From: Candidatus Enterenecus merdae
GTDB lineage: Bacteria; Bacillota; Clostridia; Oscillospirales; Oscillospiraceae
Assembly (NCBI GenBank): GCA_018716385.1
Contig: DVJZ01000032.1
Span: forward strand, 17,517-81,516
Direction: 5' to 3'
Length of the DNA stretch: 64,000 bases
Shown here: positions 46,041 through 54,472 of the stretch, in pieces
Position numbering within the stretch: position 1 is the stretch's first letter
How the letters are laid out: every line of letters begins with the position of its first letter
Notes under the pieces: model-generated
The model's database searches: none
Told to the model about the DNA's origin: nothing
The model's input: only the letters and a program-made list of their open reading frames with translations
Made by a program: the position numbers and the translations under genes

Positions 46041-46805
46041 ATGGAACTGATCACATTGAAATCGCCCAGAGAGGTGGCGTGTATGCGCCGGGCCGGCCGG
46101 CTGGCCGCCCAGGCCAGACGGCTGGCGGGATCGATGGTGCGCCCTGGGGTGAGCACCCTGGAGATTGACGAGGCGGTACGCTCCTACCTGGAGGGCCAGG
46201 GGGCGCGCCCCTCCTTCCTGGGATATGGGGGCTTCCCCGGCTCGGCGTGCATCTCGGTCAACGACGTGGTCATCCACGGCATCCCCTCCAAGCAGGTGGT
46301 ATTGCGGGAGGGAGACCTGGTCAGCGTGGACGTGGGGGCCTTTGTAGACGGCTTTCACGGGGACTGCGCGGCCACCTTCGCCTGCGGCGAGATCTCCCCG
46401 GAGGCCCGGCGGCTGATGGAGGTGACCGAGCGCAGCTTCTGGCAGGGCATCCAGATGGCCCGGGCGGGGCAGCGGGTGTCCGATATCTCCCACGCGGTAC
46501 AGCAGTATGTGGAGGCCAACGGCTACTCCGTGGTGCGGGATTTCGTGGGCCATGGGGTGGGCACCAAGCTCCACGAGGCGCCTGAGGTGCCAAACTACGG
46601 CCCTGCCGGCCACGGCGCCCGCCTGCAGCCGGGCATGACCCTGGCGGTGGAGCCTATGGTATGCCAGGGGGACTGGCATGTGCGGGTGCTGGAGGACCGG
46701 TGGACCACCGTGACCCAGGACGGTTCCCTGGCCGCCCACTATGAGAACACCATCCTGATCACCCAGGGAGAGCCCGAGGTGCTCACCGCCTGTGAGGACG
46801 AGTGA
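46041..46805 (+). CDS. map: Methionine aminopeptidase, type I
   Basis: A 254-residue metallopeptidase that removes the initiator methionine. Metal ligands are in VSVDVGAFVDGFHGDCAATF (two Asp), GHGVGTKLHE (His), EPMV (Glu) and YENTI (Glu). It lacks an N-terminal zinc extension. Its TGA overlaps the next gene's ATG. Confidence 0.97.
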   Translation: MELITLKSPREVACMRRAGRLAAQARRLAGSMVRPGVSTLEIDEAVRSYLEGQGARPSFLGYGGFPGSACISVNDVVIHGIPSKQVVLREGDLVSVDVGAFVDGFHGDCAATFACGEISPEARRLMEVTERSFWQGIQMARAGQRVSDISHAVQQYVEANGYSVVRDFVGHGVGTKLHEAPEVPNYGPAGHGARLQPGMTLAVEPMVCQGDWHVRVLEDRWTTVTQDGSLAAHYENTILITQGEPEVLTACEDE

Positions 46806-47077
46806 TGGTGGTTCAGCAAGCCCAGATCGTCCGCGCCCGCCGGGGGCGGGACAGCGGCCGCCTATTCTGCGTGATGCATGCCCAGGCCGGTTGGCTGCTG
46901 CTGGCGGACGGGAAGCGGCGCCGGGTGGACCGGCCCAAGCGGAAGCGGGCCAAGCATGTGGACCCGGTGGGGGAATGGGACCATCCGGTGATGGAAAAAG
47001 TCCGAACCGGCCAGCCTGTCCGGGATAGGGAGCTTCGGGCGGCCCTGGCGGCCTTTCGGGCGGAAAGGGAGGTATGA
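46805..47077 (+). CDS. KOW-domain RNA-binding protein (L14e/L6e-like)
   Basis: A 90-residue basic protein starting [20 protein letters not shown]; a KOW-type N-terminal fold is followed by [17 protein letters not shown]. Firmicutes often keep a gene like this between map and infA, annotated as KOW domain or ribosomal L14e/L27e-like; its binding partner is not established. It overlaps map by one base and precedes infA by four. Confidence 0.85.
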   Translation: MVVQQAQIVRARRGRDSGRLFCVMHAQAGWLLLADGKRRRVDRPKRKRAKHVDPVGEWDHPVMEKVRTGQPVRDRELRAALAAFRAEREV

Positions 47078-47081
47078 CGCT

Positions 47082-47300
47082 TTGGCAAAGGACGATATGA
47101 TCGAGCTGGAAGGGGTCGTCACCGAGGCCCTGCCCAACACCACGTTCCACGTGGACATTGGGAACGGCCACACCATTCTGGCGCACATCTCCGGCAAGCT
47201 GCGCATGAACTTTATCCGCATCCTGCCCGGCGACAAGGTGACGGTGCAGATGTCGCCGTATGACCTGACCAAGGGCCGCATCACCTGGCGCACCAAATAA
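47082..47300 (+). CDS. infA: Translation initiation factor IF-1, TTG start
   Basis: A 72-residue OB-fold protein, (M)[19 protein letters not shown] and [20 protein letters not shown]. It blocks the A site during initiation. Only TTG at 47082 gives the correct N-terminus, with GGGAGG nine bases upstream. A weak start codon on an initiation factor gene could permit autocontrol. Confidence 0.96.
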   Translation: MAKDDMIELEGVVTEALPNTTFHVDIGNGHTILAHISGKLRMNFIRILPGDKVTVQMSPYDLTKGRITWRTK

Positions 47301-47675
<375 letters not shown>

Positions 47676-47693
47676 AGGAGGGGCAGGAGGAAT

Positions 47694-48062
47694 ATGGCAC
47701 GTATTGCCGGCATTGATCTGCCGAAGGAAAAGCGCGTAGAGATCGGGCTGACCTATATTTACGGGATTGGCCGTACCAGCGCCAATAAGATTCTGGACAA
47801 GGCGGGCATCAGCCCCGACACCAGGGTGAAGGACCTTACCGACGGGGAGGAGGCCAAGCTGCGGGAGATCATCGGCCGCGAATATGTGGTGGAGGGCGAT
47901 CTGCGCCGCAACGTGGCGATGGACATCAAGCGGCTGACCGAGATCGGCTGCTACCGGGGCGTGCGCCACCGCAAGGGCCTGCCCGTCCGCGGCCAGCGCT
48001 CCAAGACCAACGCCCGCACCCGCAAGGGGCCCAAGCGCACCGTGGCCAACAAGAAGAAGTAA
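47694..48062 (+). CDS. rpsM: 30S ribosomal protein S13
   Basis: A 122-residue uS13 ([40 protein letters not shown]). Its tail touches P-site tRNA. Confidence 0.98.
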   Translation: MARIAGIDLPKEKRVEIGLTYIYGIGRTSANKILDKAGISPDTRVKDLTDGEEAKLREIIGREYVVEGDLRRNVAMDIKRLTEIGCYRGVRHRKGLPVRGQRSKTNARTRKGPKRTVANKKK

Positions 48063-48076
48063 GGAGGGATTGACAC

Positions 48077-48472
48077 ATGCCTACCGGGAAGAAAGTTATC
48101 AAGCGCCGGCGTGAGCGCAAGAACGTGGAGAAGGGGCAGGTGCACATCCGCTCCTCCTTCAACAACACCATGATCACCGTCACCGATATGAAGGGCAACG
48201 CTCTTTCCTGGGCCTCTTCTGGGGAGATGGGCTTCCGGGGCTCCCGCAAGTCCACCCCCTTCGCCGCCCAGACCGCCGCGGAGACCGCCGCCAATGCTGC
48301 CATAGAGCAGTGCGGCCTCAAGAGCGTGGAGGTGTACGTCAAGGGCCCCGGCCAGGGCCGTGAGGCGGCCATCCGGGCCCTGCAGGCGGTGGGACTGGAG
48401 GTCACACTGATCAAGGATGTGACCCCCGTCCCTCACAACGGCTGCCGCCCGCCCAAGCGCCGCCGCGTATAA
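48077..48472 (+). CDS. rpsK: 30S ribosomal protein S11
   Basis: A 131-residue uS11 ([30 protein letters not shown] at the end), on the platform near the mRNA exit. Confidence 0.98.
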   Translation: MPTGKKVIKRRRERKNVEKGQVHIRSSFNNTMITVTDMKGNALSWASSGEMGFRGSRKSTPFAAQTAAETAANAAIEQCGLKSVEVYVKGPGQGREAAIRALQAVGLEVTLIKDVTPVPHNGCRPPKRRRV

Positions 48473-48493
48473 CCAGGAAGGAGGAAAACCAAG

Positions 48494-49093
48494 ATGGCTA
48501 AGAATATGCAGCCCTATCTGAAGCGTTGTGCCACACTGGGGATTTCTCCCGCGGTGCTGGGCATCAACAAGCGCACCAACCGGCACCCTGGCCCCCAGCG
48601 CCGCAGCAAGAAGAGCGAGTATGCCCTGCAGTTGACGGAGAAGCAGAAGGTCAAGTTCATCTATGGCGTGCTGGAGCGCCAGTTTCGCTCCTACTATCTG
48701 AAGGCTGCCCGGATGAAGGGCAATACCGGCGACGAGCTGATGACCCTGCTGGAGCGGCGGCTGGACAACGTAGTGTTCCGCCTGGGCCTGGCCGCCACCC
48801 GCCGGGAGGCCCGCCAGCTGGTCAACCATGGCCACTTCACCGTCAACGGCAAACGGGTGAACATCCCCTCCTATCTGGTGAAGGTGAATGATATGGTGGC
48901 CGTGGGGGAGAAGAGCCGATCCTCGGCCAAGTTCAAGAAGCTGGTGGAAGAGGAGCGGTTCGTGGCCCCGCCCAAGTGGCTGGAGAAGAGCAAGAACGCT
49001 CCACTGGAGGGCAAGGTGGTTGCCATGCCCAGCCGGGACGACCTGGACTTTGACGTGTCTGTCAACCTCATCGTGGAGCTGTATTCCAAGTAA
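48494..49093 (+). CDS. rpsD: 30S ribosomal protein S4
   Basis: A 199-residue uS4 with the S4 RNA-binding domain (RRLDNVVFRLGLAATRREAR, NHGHFTVNGKRVNIPSY). The N-terminus lacks the usual cysteine knuckle and starts MAKNMQPYLKRCATLGISPA. It is in the alpha operon, where S4 is the classical repressor in enterics. Confidence 0.97.
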   Translation: MAKNMQPYLKRCATLGISPAVLGINKRTNRHPGPQRRSKKSEYALQLTEKQKVKFIYGVLERQFRSYYLKAARMKGNTGDELMTLLERRLDNVVFRLGLAATRREARQLVNHGHFTVNGKRVNIPSYLVKVNDMVAVGEKSRSSAKFKKLVEEERFVAPPKWLEKSKNAPLEGKVVAMPSRDDLDFDVSVNLIVELYSK

Positions 49094-49164
49094 TGCAGCA
49101 GCCCTCGCGATACCGCAGCCAGTTTTGGCAGGCCATGCCACAGTAAAAGGAGGGTAAACACGAT

Positions 49165-50115
49165 ATGGTAGAAATCCAGAAGCCGCGCATCGAGTGCATG
49201 GAGAACGTGGGGGACGACACCTATGGGAAGTATGTGGTGGAACCCCTGGAGCGGGGCTACGGCACCACCATCGGCAACTCCCTGCGCCGGATTCTGTTGT
49301 CCTCGCTGCCCGGAACCGCCGTCACCAGCATCAAAATCGCGGGGGTGCAGCATGAATTTAGCACCATCCCTGGGGTGAAGGAGGACGTGACGGAGATCGT
49401 ACTCAATGTGAAGGGCATCATCGCCAAGCTGTACAGCGAAGGGGTGAAGACGGTCTACATCGAGGCCTCCGGCGAGGGGACGGTTACCGCCGGCGACATC
49501 AAGGCGGACAGCGATGTGGAGGTGCTCAATCCCGGGCATCACATCGCCACCTTGGGCCCCGACGCTGCACTGAACATGGAGTTGACCCTATCCCAGGGGC
49601 GGGGCTATGTCACAGCTGACAAGAACAAGCCCGCCCAGACCATCATCGGGGTGATCCCCGTGGACTCCGTGTACACTCCAGTGCGCAAGGTCAACTACAC
49701 CGTGGAGAACACCCGCGTGGGTGACGCTACCGACTACGACAAGCTCACCCTGGAGGTGTGGACCAACGGCACCATTTCCGCCCGGGACGCGGTGTCCCTG
49801 GGTGCGCGGATCCTGGTGGATCACTTTACCCTGTTCACCGACCTGTCCGAAACCATGGGCTCCAAGGCCACCGTGGTGGAGAAATCGGAGACCCAACGGG
49901 ACAAGGTGCTGGAGATGACCATTGAGGAGCTGGACTTGTCCGTGCGATCCTTCAACTGTCTGAAGCGGGCCAACATCAACACCGTGGAAGATCTGATCTC
50001 CAAGACGGAGGAAGAGATGATGAAGGTGCGCAACCTGGGTCGCAAGAGCCTGGAGGAAGTCATCAACAAGCTGGCCATGATGGGCTTGGGCCTGGCCAGC
50101 GATGAGAATAGTTGA
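49165..50115 (+). CDS. rpoA: RNA polymerase subunit alpha
   Basis: A 316-residue protein. The N-terminal assembly domain contains [20 protein letters not shown]; a linker follows; the C-terminal domain contains [20 protein letters not shown] and [10 protein letters not shown], which bind UP elements and regulators. Length is normal. Confidence 0.98.
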   Translation: MVEIQKPRIECMENVGDDTYGKYVVEPLERGYGTTIGNSLRRILLSSLPGTAVTSIKIAGVQHEFSTIPGVKEDVTEIVLNVKGIIAKLYSEGVKTVYIEASGEGTVTAGDIKADSDVEVLNPGHHIATLGPDAALNMELTLSQGRGYVTADKNKPAQTIIGVIPVDSVYTPVRKVNYTVENTRVGDATDYDKLTLEVWTNGTISARDAVSLGARILVDHFTLFTDLSETMGSKATVVEKSETQRDKVLEMTIEELDLSVRSFNCLKRANINTVEDLISKTEEEMMKVRNLGRKSLEEVINKLAMMGLGLASDENS

Positions 50116-50403
50116 GAATAACTGAGTAGCGCGCAGGATAGACATGCAAGGGAGCTTGGAGCGGGGCGAGCTTTGCAGATCAAGAGCCGCGGAGCGATTC
50201 TGCTTGTGAAGTGAGCTGCAGCGAAAGCGATCCGAGCGCGTATCCAATCCGCAGCGTGACGACTGAAAAGCGCGGGGGCAAAGCCCCCCGCCGGGCAGGG
50301 CGGATGTATGTAACGTTCCATACCGCCCACGCAAGTCCCCATCGTGGGGTGCCGGAACGAATCTAAGAGGATCTCGCCATGCGAGGCCGAAGGAGAGTTT
50401 GAA
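50116..50403 (+). other. 288-bp spacer between rpoA and rplQ
   Basis: No gene. A GCGGGGG / CCCCCCGC hairpin lies at about 50272-50292. I see no consensus promoter. rpoA and rplQ are normally 20-50 bases apart. Confidence 0.45.
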
Positions 50404-50745
50404 ATGGCAAGTCACCGCAAGCTGGGCAGACCCAGCGACCAGCGCCGCGCCATGCTGCGCGCCATGACCACCTATCTGCTGGAGAACGGGCAGATCAAGA
50501 CCACCTACGCCCGGGCCAAAGAGGTTGGCCCCATGGCGGAGAAGATGATCACGCTGGCCAAGAAGAACACCCTGGCGGACTATCGCCGGGCGCTGTCCTA
50601 CCTGACGAAGGAGGACGTGGCCAAGAAGCTGTTTGACCAGATCGGCCCGAAGTATGCCGACCGCAACGGCGGATATACCCGAGTGCTGAAGATGGGCCCC
50701 CGCCGCGGCGATGGGGCAGAGATGGCCATTGTGCAGTTGGTATAA
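50404..50745 (+). CDS. rplQ: 50S ribosomal protein L17
   Basis: A 113-residue bL17 ([35 protein letters not shown]). It closes the ribosomal cluster. AAGGAGAG precedes the ATG at 50404. Confidence 0.98.
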   Translation: MASHRKLGRPSDQRRAMLRAMTTYLLENGQIKTTYARAKEVGPMAEKMITLAKKNTLADYRRALSYLTKEDVAKKLFDQIGPKYADRNGGYTRVLKMGPRRGDGAEMAIVQLV

Positions 50746-50757
50746 GGAAGTAAGAGG

Positions 50758-50782
50758 ATCCCCCGGCAGCTTGCCGGGGGAT
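50758..50782 (+). terminator. Terminator of the ribosomal protein cluster
   Basis: ATCCCCCGGCA / TGCCGGGGGAT stem followed by TTTTCC, 13 bases past the rplQ stop. Confidence 0.93.
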
Positions 50783-50868
50783 TTTCCGTCGCCGTGGCGG
50801 AAGGGCTGGCGAAGCCCAGCGGCAGCGGGCTCGCCGGGGAGAGAAAAGCTGAGGGCACATGAAGAAAA

Positions 50869-50915
50869 GGCCCACATCATGCCTGACACAAACTGTGCCT
50901 GGCATGATGTGGGCC
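50869..50915 (-). terminator. Large inverted repeat, probable terminator for minus-strand genes
   Basis: Perfect 15-bp arms GGCCCACATCATGCC / GGCATGATGTGGGCC around a 17-base loop that can pair internally. On the minus strand TTTTCTT follows. It lies about 100 bases past the stop of the 90-residue membrane protein gene. Confidence 0.7.
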
Positions 50916-51013
50916 GTTATCAGTATGTGGATGGGCGGTTGTGGGGCCCACAATCGGGATCCCGGTAGCACAGGGGATAGGAGGGCACTATGGGGGGAGG
51001 TGGCAATCAAATA

Positions 51014-51286
51014 TTAAGCGGCCGCCATTTTGTGCTCTCTCCTCCGGTTGCGCAGCCAAAGCGCGGCATCTGTGGAAACCATGAGCACGTTCAGGATATA
51101 CAGATAGACAACGGCGTCATAGTGATACAAGAGTTTGTTCAGGATCCCTGCAAGATACCCCAAGATCAGGACCAATAGGAATATGAAGCTTTTCCCATTC
51201 GTGGAGCTTGATTTTGCGGAGCGGTAGATGGAAAATGGCCAGGCAGCCCCAAAGCAAAGCAGCATCATGGCCTCCAAAAGGCTCAA
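51014..51286 (-). CDS. Small membrane protein (90 aa), PQ-loop-like
   Basis: Three membrane segments (about residues 3-20, 34-52 and 57-76) with AAWPFSIYRSAKSSSTNGKS between the first two, a pattern seen in small MtN3/PQ-loop-like half proteins of Firmicutes. The tail is basic (RNRRREHK). Function unknown. Its ATG overlaps the PEBP gene stop (ATGA). Confidence 0.7.
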   Translation of the reverse strand: MSLLEAMMLLCFGAAWPFSIYRSAKSSSTNGKSFIFLLVLILGYLAGILNKLLYHYDAVVYLYILNVLMVSTDAALWLRNRRREHKMAAA

Positions 51287-51786
51287 TTTCGGTACACCCC
51301 TTTCAGGGTGTCCTGGTCTAGGATGTGGCCCTCCATTGCGTGGAATAGGTCGGGGAGCATAAAACCGTTTTTCAGGGGTAGCAGGGAATCCAAGGCATAT
51401 ACATGCAGCTCATATGTATGCGGAGCGTCCGGAGGCGCCATGCCGCCGTAGAAAGAGGAGAGCTCCCGGCTTTGGCTACCACCCTGGATGCTGATCCAGC
51501 TGTTTACCCCCTGGACAAAGTCCGAAGCGGTTTGGCTCTCATTCTCCTCCACCTTGTTCCGGACGATGTTGGCGGCCAGCCAATGCACCCAGGAGAAGCC
51601 GCCGCTGACCGGGTAAGCGTCTTTGTCCTCCAGGAATACGGCAAAGCACTTGGCGTTTTCCGGCGCGTTCAGGACTTCAAAGGGGAGGGAATAGGTGGGC
51701 ATACCATTTTCATTGTGATAGGGCCCATGCTTCCCATATTTGTCGTCAATGACGCCGTTTACAATCCCATGGCTGATCACTCTCAT
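51283..51786 (-). CDS. YbhB/YbcL-type PEBP-family protein
   Basis: A 167-residue phosphatidylethanolamine-binding-protein fold. Family marks are VFLEDKDAYPVSGGFSWVHW (ligand pocket with Asp and His), GGMAPPDAPHTYELHVYALD and the N-terminal PTYSLPFEV. Bacterial members (Raf-kinase-inhibitor-like) have no firm function. GGAGGT precedes the ATG at 51786. Controlled by its own promoter and probably by the HxlR regulator upstream. Confidence 0.9.
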   Translation of the reverse strand: MRVISHGIVNGVIDDKYGKHGPYHNENGMPTYSLPFEVLNAPENAKCFAVFLEDKDAYPVSGGFSWVHWLAANIVRNKVEENESQTASDFVQGVNSWISIQGGSQSRELSSFYGGMAPPDAPHTYELHVYALDSLLPLKNGFMLPDLFHAMEGHILDQDTLKGVYRN

Positions 51787-51817
51787 AAAGGATACCTCCA
51801 TAACGTTTGATGAGTGG

Positions 51818-51846
51818 ATTATACCGCGGGAGTACGGGGACGTAAA
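51818..51846 (-). promoter_or_regulatory. Promoter of the PEBP gene
   Basis: On the minus strand: TTTACG (51841-51846), 17 bases, consensus TATAAT (51818-51823). It starts at the end of the HxlR gene. Confidence 0.75.
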
Positions 51847-51850
51847 TTAC

Positions 51851-52231
51851 CTACTTTTTTGTGGGTATCTGGGCGATCAGCCCTTTCTGACATAGGCTGT
51901 TTTCCATGCCATGGGCCAACATGTATGCAATCCCCACCTCCTGCATGATTTCCAATGCGGACAACAGTTTTTTGCCCTGCGGCTCCGTCAGGAAATACGC
52001 AACCTTCAAGGGATAGCCCTCGTAGACTCTCTTCCCGATAAAGCCAAAATCGGTTAGTTCTTTCAGGTGCTGGAGGAGCATCTTCTGGCTGATCCCCTCA
52101 ATATCGCGCTCCAGCTTGGACAGCGAGGTCGGCCCTAGCCGCAGGCGCCATAGAATGATCGGCTTCCACTTTCCCTTGATCATGTCGTGGGTCAGTTCCA
52201 GGGGACAAGTATAGACGTCTCTGATTTTCAT
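51851..52231 (-). CDS. HxlR-family winged-helix regulator
   Basis: A 126-residue MarR-related regulator. It has the family N-terminus with a single cysteine (YTCPLELTHDMIKGKWKPII), the recognition region LSKLERDIEGISQKMLLQHL, and the wing YEGYPLKVAYFLTEPQGKKL. HxlR proteins often sense aldehydes or electrophiles through that cysteine and act on neighbouring genes, here the PEBP pair and perhaps the divergent exporter. Confidence 0.93.
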   Translation of the reverse strand: MKIRDVYTCPLELTHDMIKGKWKPIILWRLRLGPTSLSKLERDIEGISQKMLLQHLKELTDFGFIGKRVYEGYPLKVAYFLTEPQGKKLLSALEIMQEVGIAYMLAHGMENSLCQKGLIAQIPTKK

Positions 52232-52302
52232 CGGGGCAGTTCCCTCCCTCTTCCTTTGCCGATGCCGAAATGCGGGCTTTGCGACGCTGCGATGACTCCT
52301 TG

Positions 52303-52331
52303 ATTGTATGGAATCTGGTTTCGACTGTCAA
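52303..52331 (-). promoter_or_regulatory. Promoter of the HxlR gene
   Basis: On the minus strand: consensus TTGACA (52326-52331), 17 bases, TACAAT (52303-52308). Confidence 0.8.
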
Positions 52332-52372
52332 CTATGGGATTGCCCACAGGATGCGGAAGAGGCAGAAAAGGC

Positions 52373-52402
52373 TTGACAGAAGGATAGGAACGGTACTATA
52401 CT
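52373..52402 (+). promoter_or_regulatory. Promoter of the BmrCD-like exporter operon
   Basis: Consensus TTGACA (52373-52378), 18 bases, TATACT (52397-52402). The first exporter gene starts about 220 bases downstream, after a leader peptide and a terminator. Confidence 0.85.
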
Positions 52403-52434
52403 GGGCTGGCATCAAAGGAAAGGAGGCGCGGGAG

Positions 52435-52515
52435 ATGGTTCGGATCTATGTGGCACAGGATTGGAAGATCAGATGCCGTTCTGGCGGAATCGCTGCGCGC
52501 CTGCGGACCATGTGA
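52435..52515 (+). CDS. 26-residue leader peptide of the multidrug exporter operon
   Basis: A short frame, MVRIYVAQDWKIRCRSGGIA ending ARLRTM, with AAAGGAGG eight bases before its ATG. It lies between a strong promoter and an intrinsic terminator, upstream of a BmrC/BmrD-type exporter. Its stop codon lies in a TGTGAC / GTCACA hairpin. In B. subtilis the BmrB leader peptide controls bmrCD by ribosome-mediated attenuation; the peptide here does not obviously share its sequence, but the layout is the same. Confidence 0.65.
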   Translation: MVRIYVAQDWKIRCRSGGIAARLRTM

Positions 52516-52549
52516 CGGGTTCGGTCACAGATCGGGGCAACTGGACGCG

Positions 52550-52572
52550 CGCCTCTCCGGGACGGAGGGGCG
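52550..52572 (+). terminator. Attenuator terminator in the exporter leader
   Basis: CGCCTCTCCG / CGGAGGGGCG, three-base loop, then TTTTTT: a complete intrinsic terminator 58 bases upstream of the first exporter gene. The bases CGCGCCTC (52548-52555) are complementary to GAGGCGCG (52423-52430), which includes part of the leader peptide's ribosome site, so an alternative fold exists. Confidence 0.85.
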
Positions 52573-52630
52573 TTTTTTGCTTGCCTGTGGACAAGGGGGC
52601 AGGCGTGCCAAAAGTGGGAAGGAGTGTTGT

Positions 52631-54472
52631 ATGGAAACGCAGTTTCGGCTCCCAAAGCGGGAGAAGCTGGGTCTGGTGGCCCGGTATCTGCGGGGGAACG
52701 TGGGCTTTTTCGCCGCGGCCCTGCTGTGCGCCTGCCTGAGCATGGTGTGCAACGCCCTCACCCCTCAGATCATCCGCATCACCGTGGACTCGGTGCTGGG
52801 GCAGGAGGGGGTGGAGCTGCCCGGCCCGCTGGAGGGGCTGATCCGGCTGGACTGGCTCCGGGCAAACCCCATCCGGGCGCTGCTGATCGCCGCGGGAGCG
52901 GTGGTGGCCATCGCCGCCCTGCGGGGGGTGTGCACCTATGGTCAGCGGGTCAACTTGGCCAAGGGTTCGGAGGGCTTTGTCAAGCAGATCCGGGACGATC
53001 TGTACCGGCACATTCAGCACCTGGACTTCGCTTGGCACACCGCCCACGCTACAGGGGACATCATCCAGCGGTGCACCTCCGACGTGGACGTGATCCGGAC
53101 CTTCGTGTGCACCCAGCTGGTGGAGGTGGTGCGCATCGTGTTCCTCATTGTGCTGTACCTGTCCATCATGATCTCCATGAGCCCGCGGCTGTCGCTGGTC
53201 TCCCTGGTGTTCATCCCCGTGGTGGGGCTGTCCTCCGGGGTGTTCTACCGCAAGATCTCCCGCCGCTTCCAGGCTGCCGACGAGGCGGAGGGCGAGGTGA
53301 CCACCTGCGCCCAGGAGAACTTCACCGGGGTGCGGGTGGTGCGGGCCTTTGGCCGGGAGCGGTTTGAGGAGGAGCGGTTTGGCCGGCTCAACCAGCGCTT
53401 TTCCCAGCTGTGGATCCAGCTGGGGCGGCTGATGTCCGTTTACTGGGCCTCGGGCACCCTGCTGACCTGTTTGCAGGTGATGGCGGTGATCCTGGTGGGC
53501 ACGATCGAGGCGGTGGAGGGACGGATGACCCTGGGGGAGTTCATCGCCTTTGTGGGCTATAATGAGACGCTGGCCTGGCCGGTGCGCTCCCTGGGCCGGG
53601 TGCTGTCCGACATGAGCAAGGCGGGGGTGTCCATGGACCGGGTGGGCTACATCCTAAAGGCCCCTGAAGAGGAGGATGGCCCGGAGGCCCAGGAGATCAA
53701 GTTGAACGGGGACATTGTCTTTGACCATGTGAGTTTTGGCTATGCCGGCCAGCCGGTGCTGCGGGACGTGAGCTTCACCATCCCCCAGGGCAGTACCTTT
53801 GCGGTGCTGGGGGGGACCGGGTCGGGCAAGAGCACCCTGATCCATCTGCTGGACCGGCTGTACGATCTGGGAGAGGGCCAGGGACGGATCACCATCGGCG
53901 GCCGGGATATCCGGCAGATCCGCCGGGACTGCCTGCGCCGGCAGGTGGGCCTGGTGCTGCAAGAGCCCTTCCTGTTCTCCCAGACCATCCGGGAGAACAT
54001 CGCCGCCACCCGTCCCCATGCCCCGGAGGAGGAGCTGCGCCGGGCCGCGTCGGTGGCCTGTGTGGACGAGGCCATCACCGAATTCCCCGAAGGGTATGAC
54101 ACCATGGTGGGGGAGCGGGGGGTGACCTTGTCCGGCGGGCAGAAGCAGCGGGTGGCCATTGCCCGAATGCTGATGCAGAACGCGCCGGTGATGGTGTTTG
54201 ACGACTCGCTGTCGGCGGTGGACGCGGAGACGGACGCCAAGATCCGGGCCGCCCTGCGGGAGCGGGGGAAGGGGGCTACGGTGATCCTGATCTCCCACCG
54301 GATCACCACCCTGATGCAGGCCGACCGCATCCTGGTGCTGGAGGACGGCCGGGTGGCCGACCTGGGCAGCCACGCCGAGCTCATCGCCCGACCGGGCATC
54401 TACCGGGAGATCTACGAGATCCAGATGAGCAGCGACGACCGGCGGCTCATTGAGGAAGGGGGGACGGGCTGA
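52631..54472 (+). CDS. Heterodimeric multidrug ABC exporter, degenerate-site subunit (BmrC/YheI-like)
   Basis: A 613-residue fused membrane-ATPase half transporter with six membrane helices (first at about residues 25-45), Walker A GGTGSGKST, signature LSGGQKQR and Walker B VMVFDDSLSAVD. Asp525 replaces the catalytic glutamate, the hallmark of the non-hydrolysing site in BmrC-type subunits. It pairs with the following gene (TGATG overlap). Probably exports drugs; expression is likely governed by the leader attenuator. The ATG at 52631 follows AAGGAG. Confidence 0.93.
   Translation: METQFRLPKREKLGLVARYLRGNVGFFAAALLCACLSMVCNALTPQIIRITVDSVLGQEGVELPGPLEGLIRLDWLRANPIRALLIAAGAVVAIAALRGVCTYGQRVNLAKGSEGFVKQIRDDLYRHIQHLDFAWHTAHATGDIIQRCTSDVDVIRTFVCTQLVEVVRIVFLIVLYLSIMISMSPRLSLVSLVFIPVVGLSSGVFYRKISRRFQAADEAEGEVTTCAQENFTGVRVVRAFGRERFEEERFGRLNQRFSQLWIQLGRLMSVYWASGTLLTCLQVMAVILVGTIEAVEGRMTLGEFIAFVGYNETLAWPVRSLGRVLSDMSKAGVSMDRVGYILKAPEEEDGPEAQEIKLNGDIVFDHVSFGYAGQPVLRDVSFTIPQGSTFAVLGGTGSGKSTLIHLLDRLYDLGEGQGRITIGGRDIRQIRRDCLRRQVGLVLQEPFLFSQTIRENIAATRPHAPEEELRRAASVACVDEAITEFPEGYDTMVGERGVTLSGGQKQRVAIARMLMQNAPVMVFDDSLSAVDAETDAKIRAALRERGKGATVILISHRITTLMQADRILVLEDGRVADLGSHAELIARPGIYREIYEIQMSSDDRRLIEEGGTG

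Noticed and set aside
52270..52434. Longer 81-codon frame ending in the exporter leader peptide
   Set aside because: Its first part lies upstream of or within the promoter at 52373-52402 and would not be transcribed from it. Only the last 26 codons have a ribosome site.
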